DNA of 64,000 nt from Methanobacterium sp. BRmetb2 (GCA_003491285.1 CP022705.1:617501-681500), one strand, 5' to 3'; positions 40,240-49,917 are shown, counted from the stretch's first letter. Made by a program: numbers and translations. The notes: generated from the sequence alone by a model not told the origin.

Positions 40240-40701
40240 ATGGAGATAAATGAAAAAGAAGTTCCAGAAATGCAAGTTGCATATATTTTCCACACCGGAC
40301 CACCGGAAGCCATGCCAGAATTGATTGGGAAAGTAGTAGGATGGGTTATGGAGAAAGGGTTACAGATAGTTGGTCCGCCATTTGGTATATACTATAACAG
40401 CCCTGCAGAAGTTGGTATGGAAAATATGCAGTATGACGTGGGAATTGCTGTAGTCGGAGAAGTTGCAGAAGAGGGAGAAGTAAAAATCAAAAAACTTCCC
40501 CAGAGAACTGTTCTTTCAACCATACATAAAGGGTCTTACCATGATGTGGCACCGGTATATGCAATGGTCTACGAATATTCAGTGAAAAATGGCTATGCTA
40601 TGACTGGAGCGCCCATGGAGATCTACCTGAACGATCCTATGGAAGTTCCAGAAAGTGAATGGTTAACTGAAATTCAATTTCCAGTCCAGAAAATTGAATA
40701 A
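40240..40701 (+). CDS. GyrI-like small-molecule-binding protein (paralogue)
   Basis: This 153-residue protein aligns along its length with the protein at 36208: both share AYIxxTGxxxxxPExI, FGIYYNSPAEVGMENMQYDV, STIHKGSYHDVAPVYAMVYE and IYLNDPMEVPESEWLTEIQF. It follows the radical SAM gene by 34 bases and probably shares its transcript. A GAGGT site lies upstream. No regulator domain is attached, so it may sequester or modify a ligand. Confidence 0.9.
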   Translation: MEINEKEVPEMQVAYIFHTGPPEAMPELIGKVVGWVMEKGLQIVGPPFGIYYNSPAEVGMENMQYDVGIAVVGEVAEEGEVKIKKLPQRTVLSTIHKGSYHDVAPVYAMVYEYSVKNGYAMTGAPMEIYLNDPMEVPESEWLTEIQFPVQKIE

Positions 40702-40742
40702 AAATTTAATTTTTAGTTAAAGATTAACATCTTTTATTTTTT

Positions 40743-41879
40743 TTATCTATTTTTTTCAGCAATTTTCTTAAACGAATCTGCTATATAATTGATCTGCTCT
40801 TGGGAAAATCCGTAGACACTGCATTTGAACCATTTGGTTTGGCCTCGCTTAACTCCCACTATATTCCTCTTTTTCAGCTCTTCATATAAAAAAAACCCTT
40901 TTCTTGGATGAGTTTGGGCTATTTCGTCAAATCCCGGAGTTTCAAATCTTACAAGATCATGTTCTGTTGGTTTAAGTCCAATCTGAGTTACACCATCTAT
41001 TTCCTCCATGCTTCTAACGAAATTTCTACTTTTTTCAAGTTCCACGTCCCATGCATTAACCCTTGCTATTACATGGGGAAGGGAGGCCATCAGGGTTGCC
41101 ACTGGGGCTCCTCTGCTGGTACAACCTAACATTTCAAGTTCCTTGACTTCATGTCTTTTAGATCTTTTAAGTACTGTTTCGGCCCACTCTTCTTTCATCC
41201 CTAAAACACCAATTGGACCTGAGGCAGCCATGCTTTTATGTCCACTTCCCACTACAAAATCAACATTTAACTTTTTTGCATCTATGGGAAGTCTTCCCAT
41301 GGAATATGCACAGTTTAAAAGGAGTGGAATATTGTTATCTCCAGCAATTTTACCTATTTTGGCAGCATCAGTTAAGTTACCATAATCACCATCTACATGG
41401 GTTAACACTGCTAATTTAATGTCCTGACCTTTATCAATTTCACTTTCCAATACTTCCCTGTATTTTTCAGGGGTTACTGCATATTCTGGATGCGAAGTGT
41501 TTGGAACTTCAATTAGTTCCAGTCCGCATCTTTCTGCTCCTAGATGGGTGGTGTAATGGGCATTGCCGTCAACAATTATGGTATCTCCAGGATCACATAG
41601 GGCATGCATCACTGCAAATTTACCTTCTCTAGCCCCGTGTACAGTTCTGGCCACATCTACATTAATAAATTTAGCCAAATCGTCTAGAAATGAGGATATT
41701 GCTGGTTTAGTCACCTGGTCCAGGCGTCCGGCACAGTAGTCGCAGACACTGTAACCATCTGAAAACTCGTAAAGGGCAACTCTTGCCTCTTTAGGTAGTA
41801 CTCCCCCACGTTGTAATGGATTTAGGTTTAAATTTCTCCTTTCAGTGGCCCTATTGAGCCCGTAATCTTGACATTCCAT
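40743..41879 (-). CDS. pscS: O-phosphoseryl-tRNA:Cys-tRNA synthase (SepCysS)
   Basis: This protein of about 378 residues is a PLP enzyme that converts phosphoserine on tRNA-Cys to cysteine. The N terminus NRATERRNLNLNPLQRGGVL and EFSDGYSVCDYCAGRLDQV are the family signature with conserved cysteines; the PLP lysine is in VVGSGHKSMAASGPIG. Methanogens use SepRS and this enzyme for cysteine. ATG 41879 is preferred over the upstream frame because GGTGAT lies just before it. It is followed by the NTPase gene convergently oriented neighbours but not clearly in an operon. Confidence 0.96.
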   Translation of the reverse strand: MECQDYGLNRATERRNLNLNPLQRGGVLPKEARVALYEFSDGYSVCDYCAGRLDQVTKPAISSFLDDLAKFINVDVARTVHGAREGKFAVMHALCDPGDTIIVDGNAHYTTHLGAERCGLELIEVPNTSHPEYAVTPEKYREVLESEIDKGQDIKLAVLTHVDGDYGNLTDAAKIGKIAGDNNIPLLLNCAYSMGRLPIDAKKLNVDFVVGSGHKSMAASGPIGVLGMKEEWAETVLKRSKRHEVKELEMLGCTSRGAPVATLMASLPHVIARVNAWDVELEKSRNFVRSMEEIDGVTQIGLKPTEHDLVRFETPGFDEIAQTHPRKGFFLYEELKKRNIVGVKRGQTKWFKCSVYGFSQEQINYIADSFKKIAEKNR

Positions 41880-41942
41880 ATAATCACCACAAAACAATGT
41901 TTTTTATAAACTTTCTGTAAAAATTGAATAAATTAGGAAATA

Positions 41943-42512
41943 TTATACATCTTCATGTTTTATTCTATTTGAATTGATAAATAAATTATCACCATAAAAT
42001 AATTTTTTTAATATGTCTCTATGAATTGAATCCCGATTTTCTTTAGTTATTTCAAATATTTTCACATCATCCCTATTTTTTAACTTTAAGATAAATGGGT
42101 TTCTGGATTTTTTATGTATAACTGCAATAACCGTTTTTGGACTATCAAATGCTTCTGAAACTGCCCTGCAAAAATTCTGGCTGTGTAATTCCATAGGGGC
42201 AATTTCATCAATTAATATGAAATCCGCCTGATCTAAAGCTTGGTAGATTGCTGATGTACCAATATCATCTAAATCTGACAAATTTACCCTATATTTACCT
42301 ACACGTGGCCCTTTACAGTTTATATGGGATAGAATACCTTCAGTTCTGGTCATTAAGTTAATTATTTTAAATCCTACTCTCTGTCGATTTATGCGTATTT
42401 CAGGGCAATATAATCCACCAATTCTATAATCATTATCCTGGAGATGGTGCTGTATCTGGGTTAAGACCGTGGTTTTTCCAACTCCCGGGGTTCCAGTTAA
42501 TAATATATTCAT
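41943..42512 (-). CDS. THEP1-type nucleoside-triphosphatase
   Basis: This 189-residue P-loop NTPase has Walker A LLTGTPGVGKTTVLTQI at residues 4-20, the family block GFKIINL and Walker B ADFILIDEIAPMELHS. TAVIH-type strand 4 (KTVIAVIHKKSRNPFI) follows. THEP1-like NTPases hydrolyse several nucleotides; the cellular role is unproven, though RNA or tRNA processing has been suggested. It stands between the radical SAM gene (76 bases upstream) and SepCysS (63 bases downstream), all on the minus strand. Confidence 0.93.
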   Translation of the reverse strand: MNILLTGTPGVGKTTVLTQIQHHLQDNDYRIGGLYCPEIRINRQRVGFKIINLMTRTEGILSHINCKGPRVGKYRVNLSDLDDIGTSAIYQALDQADFILIDEIAPMELHSQNFCRAVSEAFDSPKTVIAVIHKKSRNPFILKLKNRDDVKIFEITKENRDSIHRDILKKLFYGDNLFINSNRIKHEDV

Positions 42513-42588
42513 CTAATCATCTTTCTAATTTCATTAATTTAATGTATTATATATTAAAAATGCCATTGTCAAATTTGTAGATTATTCA

Positions 42589-43620
42589 TTAGTGTATAAC
42601 GTTGGTTAGTCCTAAACTTTTAGCATATTTAACTGCTTCCCTTATTTCATCGGGATAAACGTATCTTCGCAGTTCCTCATAATCGTTCGCCTTGTAAAGC
42701 GGTCGGTACTGACCCATAATATTTACAACTGTGTCTTTTTTAAGATTTTGAGCTATCCACTCTAATAATGGTTTAGTGCAACATTCAAGGTGATTAGGTA
42801 AAACCAAATGTCTGATTATTAAATCCCCACTTTTTTCTGCCATTTTGTGATTTCTCCTTACAACTTCCCAGTAATTATCTATTTTAGAGAGTCTCTTTGC
42901 ACATTCGTCATTTCCATATTTAAAATCAGTTAAAAAGAGATCAATAAAGCCATCCAACAATTTCATAGCTTCCATGGACATGTAGAAATTGCTGTTCCAG
43001 ACCACAGGAATGTTTTCTTCAACAAGATTCATAGTTTTTAAGATGTATGGTAAATTAGGAGTGGGATCGCCCCCTACAAAATTCACATTCCGTGACCCGT
43101 GCTTTCTATTTTTGTCAATAATCTCTGCTAAATCCTCTGGTCTTACCTGAATACCAGCAAGTGGATTTTGACTGATATCATAATTCTGGCAGAAAACACA
43201 TTGAAAATTACATCCTGAGAAAAATATGGTGTGACTGGGTACCAACACTCTTTCTTCGCCTGTGTGAATAAACTGGGACGCAATTCTGGGGTTTTTAACA
43301 CCACAGCTCCCCTTAATAAGATTGCGATTAATATTACATCTTCTCTCACATAAATGGCAGTTTTCCCGTATTTTTTCTGCAATTTCTATTTTTAAATCCA
43401 GAAAAGAAAAATCTGCCTTTTCAATCTTTTTATGTGCTAAATCTCCATATAAATCTATAAATTTATCTCTTACCTCTTCATGTTCTCTCCAGAGTTGATC
43501 TATATCATTGTCAAAAGCAGTTTTTATTTTAGATGATACTTTGGATTTGGAGAGTTTTTTATTTAACATTACCTGAAAGTAATGAGATAATGAATCTTCT
43601 ATTTTCTTATTTTCCAGCAT
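42589..43620 (-). CDS. Radical SAM protein, PflA/PflX-like
   Basis: This 343-residue protein has an upstream cysteine set ENCHLCERRCNINRNLIKGS, then the radical SAM motif FFSGCNFQCVFCQNYDISQN (about residues 134-153). NFVGGDPTPNLPYILKTMN gives the glycine-rich SAM site. It matches the family of pyruvate-formate-lyase-activating-like proteins that have an extra N-terminal Cys motif and no partner glycyl-radical enzyme. The stop of TldE upstream lies 16 bases away, so the two may share a transcript. The substrate is unknown. Confidence 0.9.
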   Translation of the reverse strand: MLENKKIEDSLSHYFQVMLNKKLSKSKVSSKIKTAFDNDIDQLWREHEEVRDKFIDLYGDLAHKKIEKADFSFLDLKIEIAEKIRENCHLCERRCNINRNLIKGSCGVKNPRIASQFIHTGEERVLVPSHTIFFSGCNFQCVFCQNYDISQNPLAGIQVRPEDLAEIIDKNRKHGSRNVNFVGGDPTPNLPYILKTMNLVEENIPVVWNSNFYMSMEAMKLLDGFIDLFLTDFKYGNDECAKRLSKIDNYWEVVRRNHKMAEKSGDLIIRHLVLPNHLECCTKPLLEWIAQNLKKDTVVNIMGQYRPLYKANDYEELRRYVYPDEIREAVKYAKSLGLTNVIH

Positions 43621-43636
43621 AATAACCTATAAAACT

Positions 43637-44935
43637 TTATCCTACCACCCTTAGTTTGGTGTGAATACGAGGAGTTATGAATGGCCCCAGCTGACGAGTT
43701 TCTTTAGAGATTGAAGAGGAATTTTTAAGCACTTGGAATATGTTTCCAGATATCATGGCCTTTTTAATGGGATGTTTTATTTTGCCTTTTTCAATTTTAA
43801 AGGCGTTGTTAGTCTCTACTGAAAAGTCTCCAGATATAGGGTTGGCTGTATGGGCCCCTAGAACATCTGTCACCAATAATCCTTCTTTAACATCTGAAAT
43901 TTCAAGAGAATCCGTATAATCCATGACAAAATTGGTTAAACTAACATTGGGAGTATCTGAAAAAGAGGCTCTCATTCCGTTACCTGTGCTTTGAGTGTTT
44001 CCTTTTTTGGCAGTGTAGAGATCATAGACAAAGTTTTTTAGTTCTCCTTTTTCTATGATTGTGGTTTTTTGGGAAGGTGAACCTTCATCATCGCATTTTG
44101 AAGTACCGAGCCCTTGTTTTATGGTTCCATCATCATAAATGCTCAAATTAGGAGAAACTACTTCTTGCCCAATTTTATCAGCCAATAGTGACCTTCCTCT
44201 TTGCACATTATCAGCATTTATTGAATGGGTGAATGTGGAAAGCAAACCAGAAGCCGCGTGATAATCTAATACTACTTCTAAATCTTTTGTTTCAACAGGT
44301 TTACCTCCCGCAGAGTTTCTGGCAATTCCAGATGCTTGGCAGGCAATCCACTCAGGATCTATATCCATATACCTGGAAGCATCTGACTCGTAGGCCGTGG
44401 ATATTTCATCATTTTCGTAGTTTACAGATATGTATCCATAAAATGCCGTGGATTTATCTTTACAGTTTATTCCTTCAGAATTTTTAACTAAACTCTCTAA
44501 ACATCTTGCAGAGAATCCACCAGAAGTTGGTTGGCATTTCTCATCCTGAGCCGTGCTGATCATGGATTTGGCAAATTCAATTGAATCATCTAATTCCAGA
44601 GTTTCTATTTTAGAGTCATAGGTTCCTTCTACTTTTTTATATTCCGATTTTGTGGCGAAAGAATAATTTTCATCTTTTATGTTGGCCTGGGCATTAAAAA
44701 CAGCTTTTTCGACCATTAAATTTAGTTTATCCATGTTGCTGGTGTAAGAAAAACCCATCTTATCATCTATGATTACTCTAACACCTGCTCCCAACACGTA
44801 TAACTCTTTGGCAAAGTCAACATTGTCTTTTTGAATATCTATATCCCAATTCTTTTCCTTTTCAACATAAACCTCAGCAAGATCAGCATGTTTAAGTGCA
44901 AGATCTAAGGTTTGATTGGCTACATCGTCTAACAT
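43637..44935 (-). CDS. TldE/PmbA-like peptidase subunit
   Basis: This 432-residue protein has the TldD/PmbA fold with the N-terminal domain (ELYVLGAGVRVIIDDKMGFS) and C-terminal VLDYHAASGLLSTFTHSINA, then GTIKQGLGTSKCDDEGSPSQ and the ending GDFSVETNNAFKIEKGKIKH. The HExxxH zinc motif is absent, so it is the non-catalytic TldE/PmbA half that pairs with TldD. No TldD is next to it. It precedes the PflA-like gene by 16 bases in the same direction. Confidence 0.93.
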   Translation of the reverse strand: MLDDVANQTLDLALKHADLAEVYVEKEKNWDIDIQKDNVDFAKELYVLGAGVRVIIDDKMGFSYTSNMDKLNLMVEKAVFNAQANIKDENYSFATKSEYKKVEGTYDSKIETLELDDSIEFAKSMISTAQDEKCQPTSGGFSARCLESLVKNSEGINCKDKSTAFYGYISVNYENDEISTAYESDASRYMDIDPEWIACQASGIARNSAGGKPVETKDLEVVLDYHAASGLLSTFTHSINADNVQRGRSLLADKIGQEVVSPNLSIYDDGTIKQGLGTSKCDDEGSPSQKTTIIEKGELKNFVYDLYTAKKGNTQSTGNGMRASFSDTPNVSLTNFVMDYTDSLEISDVKEGLLVTDVLGAHTANPISGDFSVETNNAFKIEKGKIKHPIKKAMISGNIFQVLKNSSSISKETRQLGPFITPRIHTKLRVVG

Positions 44936-45022
44936 ATAGAAACCCTCATTATCAAAAATTTTCTCAAATTATTCCAATCTATTTTTTAAATTATTTTAAT
45001 AGTTTAAAATGTAAATTATTAA

Positions 45023-45688
45023 TTATAAAACGAATTTATGAATGGCCTCTGCAGCTCCATCCCCATAATAACTGGTGGTTACATAGTCAGCTATATCTTT
45101 TAGTTCCGGGTTGGCATTGGCAACTGCCACCTTAAAACCTGCTACTTCTAGAAATTCCATATCGTTCTCGCTGTCTCCAATGGCTATAATATCATGAACA
45201 TTAATTCCTAAGTCCTCTGCCACCATCTTAAGTGAAGACCCTTTACTAACAGCCGGGTCAGTTAAATGAATAGCGAATTTTGAATCATATATTTTAATTT
45301 CAAAGTCTTTTAATGTTTCTTTAATAATCTCAACTGGAATTTTTCTCGTTAAAGCAATTTCAGATATCCTATGACTGGATAGATCTACTTTTTCCACATC
45401 GTGTTTGGATTTTAGATAATTATATGCATTTTCACATTTAGAAAAATCACCCAGTACCTTTCGACCTTTAGGCGTTTCTATAATTCCACCGTTTTCAGCC
45501 ACCAAACCTCCGGTAGTTCCAAGTAGTGTTGAAATCATTTTTGAACTGCACAACATGTTTCCGGTGACAATAATAACTGGAATCCCACTATCTTCTGCCT
45601 GGTGAATTGCTTTAATGGCACTTACACATGCTCTTCTATTTTTATTGGTAATTGTGCCGTCCACATCCAGAGCTATGGCCTTCATCAT
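45023..45688 (-). CDS. Phosphoglycolate phosphatase (HAD family)
   Basis: This 221-residue HAD-fold phosphatase has motif I KAIALDVDGTITNKNRRACV at residues 3-22, a cap domain in the middle and motif IV DIIAIGDSENDMEFLEVAGF. The archaeal subtype with a small cap is annotated as phosphoglycolate phosphatase. It recycles 2-phosphoglycolate or a similar metabolite. ATG 45688 is followed by a second ATG; either could be used. It lies 59 bases downstream of hypD. Confidence 0.93.
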   Translation of the reverse strand: MMKAIALDVDGTITNKNRRACVSAIKAIHQAEDSGIPVIIVTGNMLCSSKMISTLLGTTGGLVAENGGIIETPKGRKVLGDFSKCENAYNYLKSKHDVEKVDLSSHRISEIALTRKIPVEIIKETLKDFEIKIYDSKFAIHLTDPAVSKGSSLKMVAEDLGINVHDIIAIGDSENDMEFLEVAGFKVAVANANPELKDIADYVTTSYYGDGAAEAIHKFVL

Positions 45689-45747
45689 TTACCTCGTTAT
45701 AGTTATATAGTAAACTGTATCAAAACACTGCATTGGAGGTTGAAATG

Positions 45748-46794
45748 TTATAGGGAACCGTATCTAAATGCTATGTTACATGTCCCTTCTTTACTAACCA
45801 TGCACGCGCCTATAGGATTCATAGGTGTGCACTCTTTTTTGAAAAGTTTGCATTCCTCTGGTCTGGCCACTCCCCGCAGTATTGGGCCACAGATACATCC
45901 AGTTACAACATCTTCACCCTTTTCTATGTTAATATCAAATTTTTCACGGGCATTGAAATCTACAAATTCATCCCGTATCTCGTATACAGAATCTGGTATG
46001 TCAGGAAAACCTCTCCACTCGCGGGTCCTTATGTAAAATACTTCATCTAAGAGTTTTTGTGCCTTTACATTACCTTCTTCTCTTACTGCTCTCTTGTATT
46101 CGTTTTGAACCTCTGCTTTCCCATTTTTAAGCTGTTTTAATATCATGTAAATTGCTATTAGAACGTCAAATGGGTTGAATCCCGCCACTACCTGGGGTAT
46201 GTTGTATTTTTCAGAAAACGGTAGGTAAGGCCAGGTCCCGATTATAGTTGAAACGTGACCTGGTTCGATTAAAGCTGTGAGATTTACTTCTCCAGATTCA
46301 ATGAGGAATTTTAGTGCGGGGGGAATTAATCTGTGACATGATAGTACTGAAAAGTTTTCTGGAGGCCCTGAAACTATCTCTGATGCAGTGGTAGGGGCTG
46401 TGGTTTCAAAACCTGCTGCCATAAATACTACTTCATTATCAATTTTTTGGGCAATATCAACTGCGTTGTTTACTCCATAGACCACTCTTACATCAGCACC
46501 TTCTGCCCGGGCATCGGCCAGGGTTCCCTTTGATCCTGGAACCCTTAACATGTCCCCAAAAGTGGTTATAGTAACACCTTTTCTGGCAAGTTCTAAGCAT
46601 TCGTCAATTTCTCGGGAGGGAACACAACAAACTGGACATCCTGGTCCTGCCACTACTTCTACTTCTTTTGGTATTAAAGACCTTATACCGTGCTGCATTA
46701 TGGTGTGTTCGTGTGATCCGCAGACGTGCATTATTTTGACTGGTTGAGCAATTTCTTCTATACGTTGTACTATTTCTCTGGATAGATTTTTCAT
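45748..46794 (-). CDS. hypD: Hydrogenase maturation protein HypD
   Basis: This protein of about 348 residues helps assemble the Fe(CN)2CO centre of [NiFe]-hydrogenase with HypC. Family motifs: KIMHVCGSHEHTIMQHGI (N-terminal Cys), GPGCPVCCVPSREIDECLEL, FGFETTAP-type FMAAGFETTAPTTASEI and C-terminal Cys block CICGPILRGVARPEECKLFK. The longer frame starts at 46854, but ATG 46794 with GGTGAC three to eight bases upstream fits the usual N terminus. Other hyp genes are not in the window. Confidence 0.96.
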   Translation of the reverse strand: MKNLSREIVQRIEEIAQPVKIMHVCGSHEHTIMQHGIRSLIPKEVEVVAGPGCPVCCVPSREIDECLELARKGVTITTFGDMLRVPGSKGTLADARAEGADVRVVYGVNNAVDIAQKIDNEVVFMAAGFETTAPTTASEIVSGPPENFSVLSCHRLIPPALKFLIESGEVNLTALIEPGHVSTIIGTWPYLPFSEKYNIPQVVAGFNPFDVLIAIYMILKQLKNGKAEVQNEYKRAVREEGNVKAQKLLDEVFYIRTREWRGFPDIPDSVYEIRDEFVDFNAREKFDINIEKGEDVVTGCICGPILRGVARPEECKLFKKECTPMNPIGACMVSKEGTCNIAFRYGSL

Positions 46795-46983
46795 GATGTC
46801 ACCAATTATCTTGAATATAAATTGTTTATATGATTTGCATAATATACTTTGCAATAGCTGATCCTATAAACCCTCAATAATAAGATCAATTCTAAAAAAA
46901 ATTTAAGATCATAAAAATTTAATTATCCTTTATAATTCATAGATATGTATCAACTTGAATGATTTACTCAAAAGGTGAAAAAA

Positions 46984-47655
46984 ATGGACTATGAAATTTT
47001 ATATCAACCATCCTATGCCCTACTCAAATTAGATTTAGAAACATCTGAACAAGTAAATGCTGAAGCTGGCGCGTTGGTAAGTATGTCCAGTGGAATTTCA
47101 ATTGAAACTGGAATGAAAGGCGGACTTTTCGGTGGTTTAAAAAGAAGTTTGGTTGGGGGAGAAAGTTTCTTTATAAATAAATTTACAGCAGAATCTCCAG
47201 GAGAGATAACAATGGCCCCGCCACTACCTGGTGATATCCATGCCATGGACCTAAATGATCAGGTAATATTTGTTCAATCTGGATCATTTATGTCTGCCAC
47301 CACAGATATTGATATTGACACTAAATGGGGAGGATCAAAAACCTTCTTCTCCAAGGAAGGACTTTTCTTATTAAAAATAGAAGGTACTGGTAAACTATTT
47401 GCATCCAGTTTCGGTGCTATTCATCCCATTAATTTAGAAGCAGGAGAAAAATACATTGTAGATACTGGACATATAGTGGCCTTTGATGATAATGTAGGAT
47501 ATAATGTGAAAAAAATAGGGGGAATGAAATCCACTTTATTTAGTGGTGAAGGCTTAGTAGTAGAATTAACTGGTCCTGGAAAAGCTTGGATACAATCTAG
47601 AAGTGAAGATTCATTCTTATCTTGGCTGATACCACGTTTACCCAATAAAGGTTAA
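46984..47655 (+). CDS. AIM24/TIGR00266-type beta-roll protein
   Basis: This protein of about 223 residues has the repeated beta-rich pattern of the AIM24-like family: MDYEILYQPSYALLKLDL, then EAGALVSMSSGISIETGMKG and GSFMSATTDIDIDTKWGGSK. Late glycine-rich turns (TGHIVAFDDNVGYNVKKIGG) complete the symmetrical fold. Archaeal and bacterial members have no proven function. ATG 46984 is preferred over GTG 46975, because AGGTGA at 46973-46978 is its ribosome binding site. Confidence 0.9.
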   Translation: MDYEILYQPSYALLKLDLETSEQVNAEAGALVSMSSGISIETGMKGGLFGGLKRSLVGGESFFINKFTAESPGEITMAPPLPGDIHAMDLNDQVIFVQSGSFMSATTDIDIDTKWGGSKTFFSKEGLFLLKIEGTGKLFASSFGAIHPINLEAGEKYIVDTGHIVAFDDNVGYNVKKIGGMKSTLFSGEGLVVELTGPGKAWIQSRSEDSFLSWLIPRLPNKG

Positions 47656-47799
47656 TTAAATATTATTCTTTTTTTATTATTTTTTTTATTAGGAAATAAT
47701 TTATTTTGCTAACAAATCTAAAAGCGAGGAAACCTACCAAGATTTATATCAATTTTAACATAGTATTAACTAGTTTTAAAAAATGGAGGGGTGAATTTT

Positions 47800-48360
47800 T
47801 TGAAAAGATATCTAATTTTTTCGTTGTCTATATTGACTTTAGTGATACTGGCTTCTGGCTGTACTTCACAGGAATCAAACCAAACTGAAAATGGAACGGG
47901 TGAATTTGCGATAACGAGTAGTGCTTTTACACAGGGAAAAGATATACCTTTAAAATACACTGCTGATGGGGAAAACGTGTCTCCGCCTCTGGCATGGACA
48001 TCAGCTCCAGCAGATACCAAAACCTTTACCATAATATGTGAGGACCCAGATTCTACTGGTGGCTCTTTTATCCATTGGATAGTGTTCAACATACCTGCAG
48101 ATGTTACAAAACTCGATGAAGGTATAACTAATCAGGAAACATTGGAAAATGGGGCAAAACAGGGATTAAACAGCTTTAATACAATAGGATACAGCGGTCC
48201 GGCGCCACCACCAGGACAAACCCATAGATACGCCTTCAAAATATATGCTCTGGACATTGAACTTAATTTAGAACCTGGAAGCACAATAGAACAAGTTAAC
48301 AATGTTATGGAAGGACATATACTGGCTCAAACGCAGATAACAGGTAGATATACGGGATGA
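47800..48360 (+). CDS. PEBP-family (YbhB/YbcL-like) lipoprotein
   Basis: This protein of about 186 residues starts with a signal sequence ending in a lipobox LVILASGC, so it is probably lipid-anchored outside the cell. The PEBP domain shows FAITSSAFTQGKDIPLKYTA, CEDPDSTGGSFIHWIVFNIP and SGPAPPPGQTHRYAFKIYAL, the conserved ligand-pocket segments. The start is TTG 47800 with GGAGGG nine bases upstream; GTG 47791 abuts that site. Function of archaeal members is unknown. Confidence 0.9.
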   Translation: MKRYLIFSLSILTLVILASGCTSQESNQTENGTGEFAITSSAFTQGKDIPLKYTADGENVSPPLAWTSAPADTKTFTIICEDPDSTGGSFIHWIVFNIPADVTKLDEGITNQETLENGAKQGLNSFNTIGYSGPAPPPGQTHRYAFKIYALDIELNLEPGSTIEQVNNVMEGHILAQTQITGRYTG

Positions 48361-48456
48361 AAATAATTCAGTTAATAATGTTTGAATTTTTAAGAAAAAA
48401 AATAAAGAAGAATTCAATTAATGACATTAAGAAGAAATAAAAAAGAATTTAGTTAA

Positions 48457-49872
48457 TTAGCATATTTTATGTTTATGTTTTCTAGATTCTTTTTCGTCTT
48501 CCTTAGCTGACTCTTGATGTTCTTTTGGATCTTTTTCCAGAAAATCATAGGCATACATCATATCATCCATTAAAAGATCTGCCATGTCCCTGCTGAAATT
48601 TTCCTTGATGACCATCCTAAGGACTGCCACATCTTCAGCATTAGGAGGGAGCGTATATGCCGGGACGATCCATCCTTTTTCACGGAGTTTCTCAGATAGC
48701 TGGAAAACGCTGAACTTTGAATTCTTTAATTTAAATGTTACCAGAGGAAACATTAGATGTTTATTGATTACCTCAAATTTACCGGATTTTTCCAGTTCAT
48801 TAGCAATGTAAGTGGTTGTTTCCATCAAATTTTCCATTATATCTTTATAACCATCTTTACCCAGTCTTAAAAAGTTGTAATATTGGGCTATTATGGTGCT
48901 ACTGCCTTTGGAAAAATTTAGGGAATAGTTGGGCATTAAACCACCTAAATAATTAACTTCGAAAATCAATTCGTTAGGTAAGTCTTTCTCATCTTTAAAT
49001 ACCAGCCATCCAACACCAGGGTACACTAAACCGTATTTATGTCCAGATACATTGATTGATTTAACTTGTTCTAATCTGAAATCCCATTGCATGTCTGGAT
49101 TGGTAAAGGGTATCACCATGCCGCCGCTGGCACCATCCACATGCATTGGTATGTCCCAACCCTTAGTTTGTTTGATATCAATTAATAATTGGTTAATCTC
49201 TTTGATGGGATCCATTTGTCCTGTAAAGGTTGTTCCTAAAACTGCCCCCACACAGATTGTATTTTCATCAATTTCTTTGGCTACCTCATCAACAGTTACT
49301 GTATAAGTATCTCGTTCTAAAGGTATTAATTTCAGTTCAACGTCAAAATAACGGGCAAATTTCTCCCAAACAGTGTGTACGTCTGCACCCATAACAATAT
49401 TGGGTTTATCATAGGGTTTACCTTCTTTTTGTCTTCGTTTTTTCCAAGTCCATTTATGGGCTAAAAGACCCAGCATTATTGCTTCTGATGAACCAATAGT
49501 ACCGGTTCCCACTGATTGACAGTTTTTAGGGACGTTGAATAATCGGGCCAACATATTGACCACTCTTTCTTGAATCTTTTGTGTCTGAGGATACTCATCA
49601 TTGTCCACAAAGTTTTTGCCAATGCTTTCCATTATCAGTTTATCTGCTTCTGGTTCCATCCAGGTTGTGACAAAACTGGCCAGATTCAATGCAGGATTCC
49701 CATCCAGATTTAGTTCATCATGAACCAGGTGGTATGCTGCTTTTGATGGCATTCCCTCATCCGGCATTTCATACTTAGGTACTTTCTTAGAAAAATAGCG
49801 GGTCCCATAAGTTGTGGTGTGTTCCCTATCCGATTCTTTCATCTTTTTTAAGTTAACCTTTTTAGATAACAT
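48457..49872 (-). CDS. Glutamate decarboxylase-like PLP enzyme
   Basis: This protein of about 471 residues matches bacterial-type glutamate decarboxylase: N-terminal TYGTRYFSKKVPKYEMPDEG, the MHVDGASGGMVIPF block with the PLP-binding aspartate and the Schiff-base lysine in SGHKYGLVYPGVGW at about residue 277, the position seen in GadB. NVDNDEYPQT-like block FVDNDEYPQTQKIQERVV follows family pattern. The C-terminal tail is very charged and histidine-rich (ESRKHKHKIC). It is longer than MfnA-type tyrosine decarboxylase of methanogens. No GABA antiporter is next to it. Gene transfer from bacteria is likely. Confidence 0.92.
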   Translation of the reverse strand: MLSKKVNLKKMKESDREHTTTYGTRYFSKKVPKYEMPDEGMPSKAAYHLVHDELNLDGNPALNLASFVTTWMEPEADKLIMESIGKNFVDNDEYPQTQKIQERVVNMLARLFNVPKNCQSVGTGTIGSSEAIMLGLLAHKWTWKKRRQKEGKPYDKPNIVMGADVHTVWEKFARYFDVELKLIPLERDTYTVTVDEVAKEIDENTICVGAVLGTTFTGQMDPIKEINQLLIDIKQTKGWDIPMHVDGASGGMVIPFTNPDMQWDFRLEQVKSINVSGHKYGLVYPGVGWLVFKDEKDLPNELIFEVNYLGGLMPNYSLNFSKGSSTIIAQYYNFLRLGKDGYKDIMENLMETTTYIANELEKSGKFEVINKHLMFPLVTFKLKNSKFSVFQLSEKLREKGWIVPAYTLPPNAEDVAVLRMVIKENFSRDMADLLMDDMMYAYDFLEKDPKEHQESAKEDEKESRKHKHKIC

Positions 49873-49917
49873 AGAATCATCTTTCCATCTTAAAAAACTA
49901 AAATATATCCATAGCAA

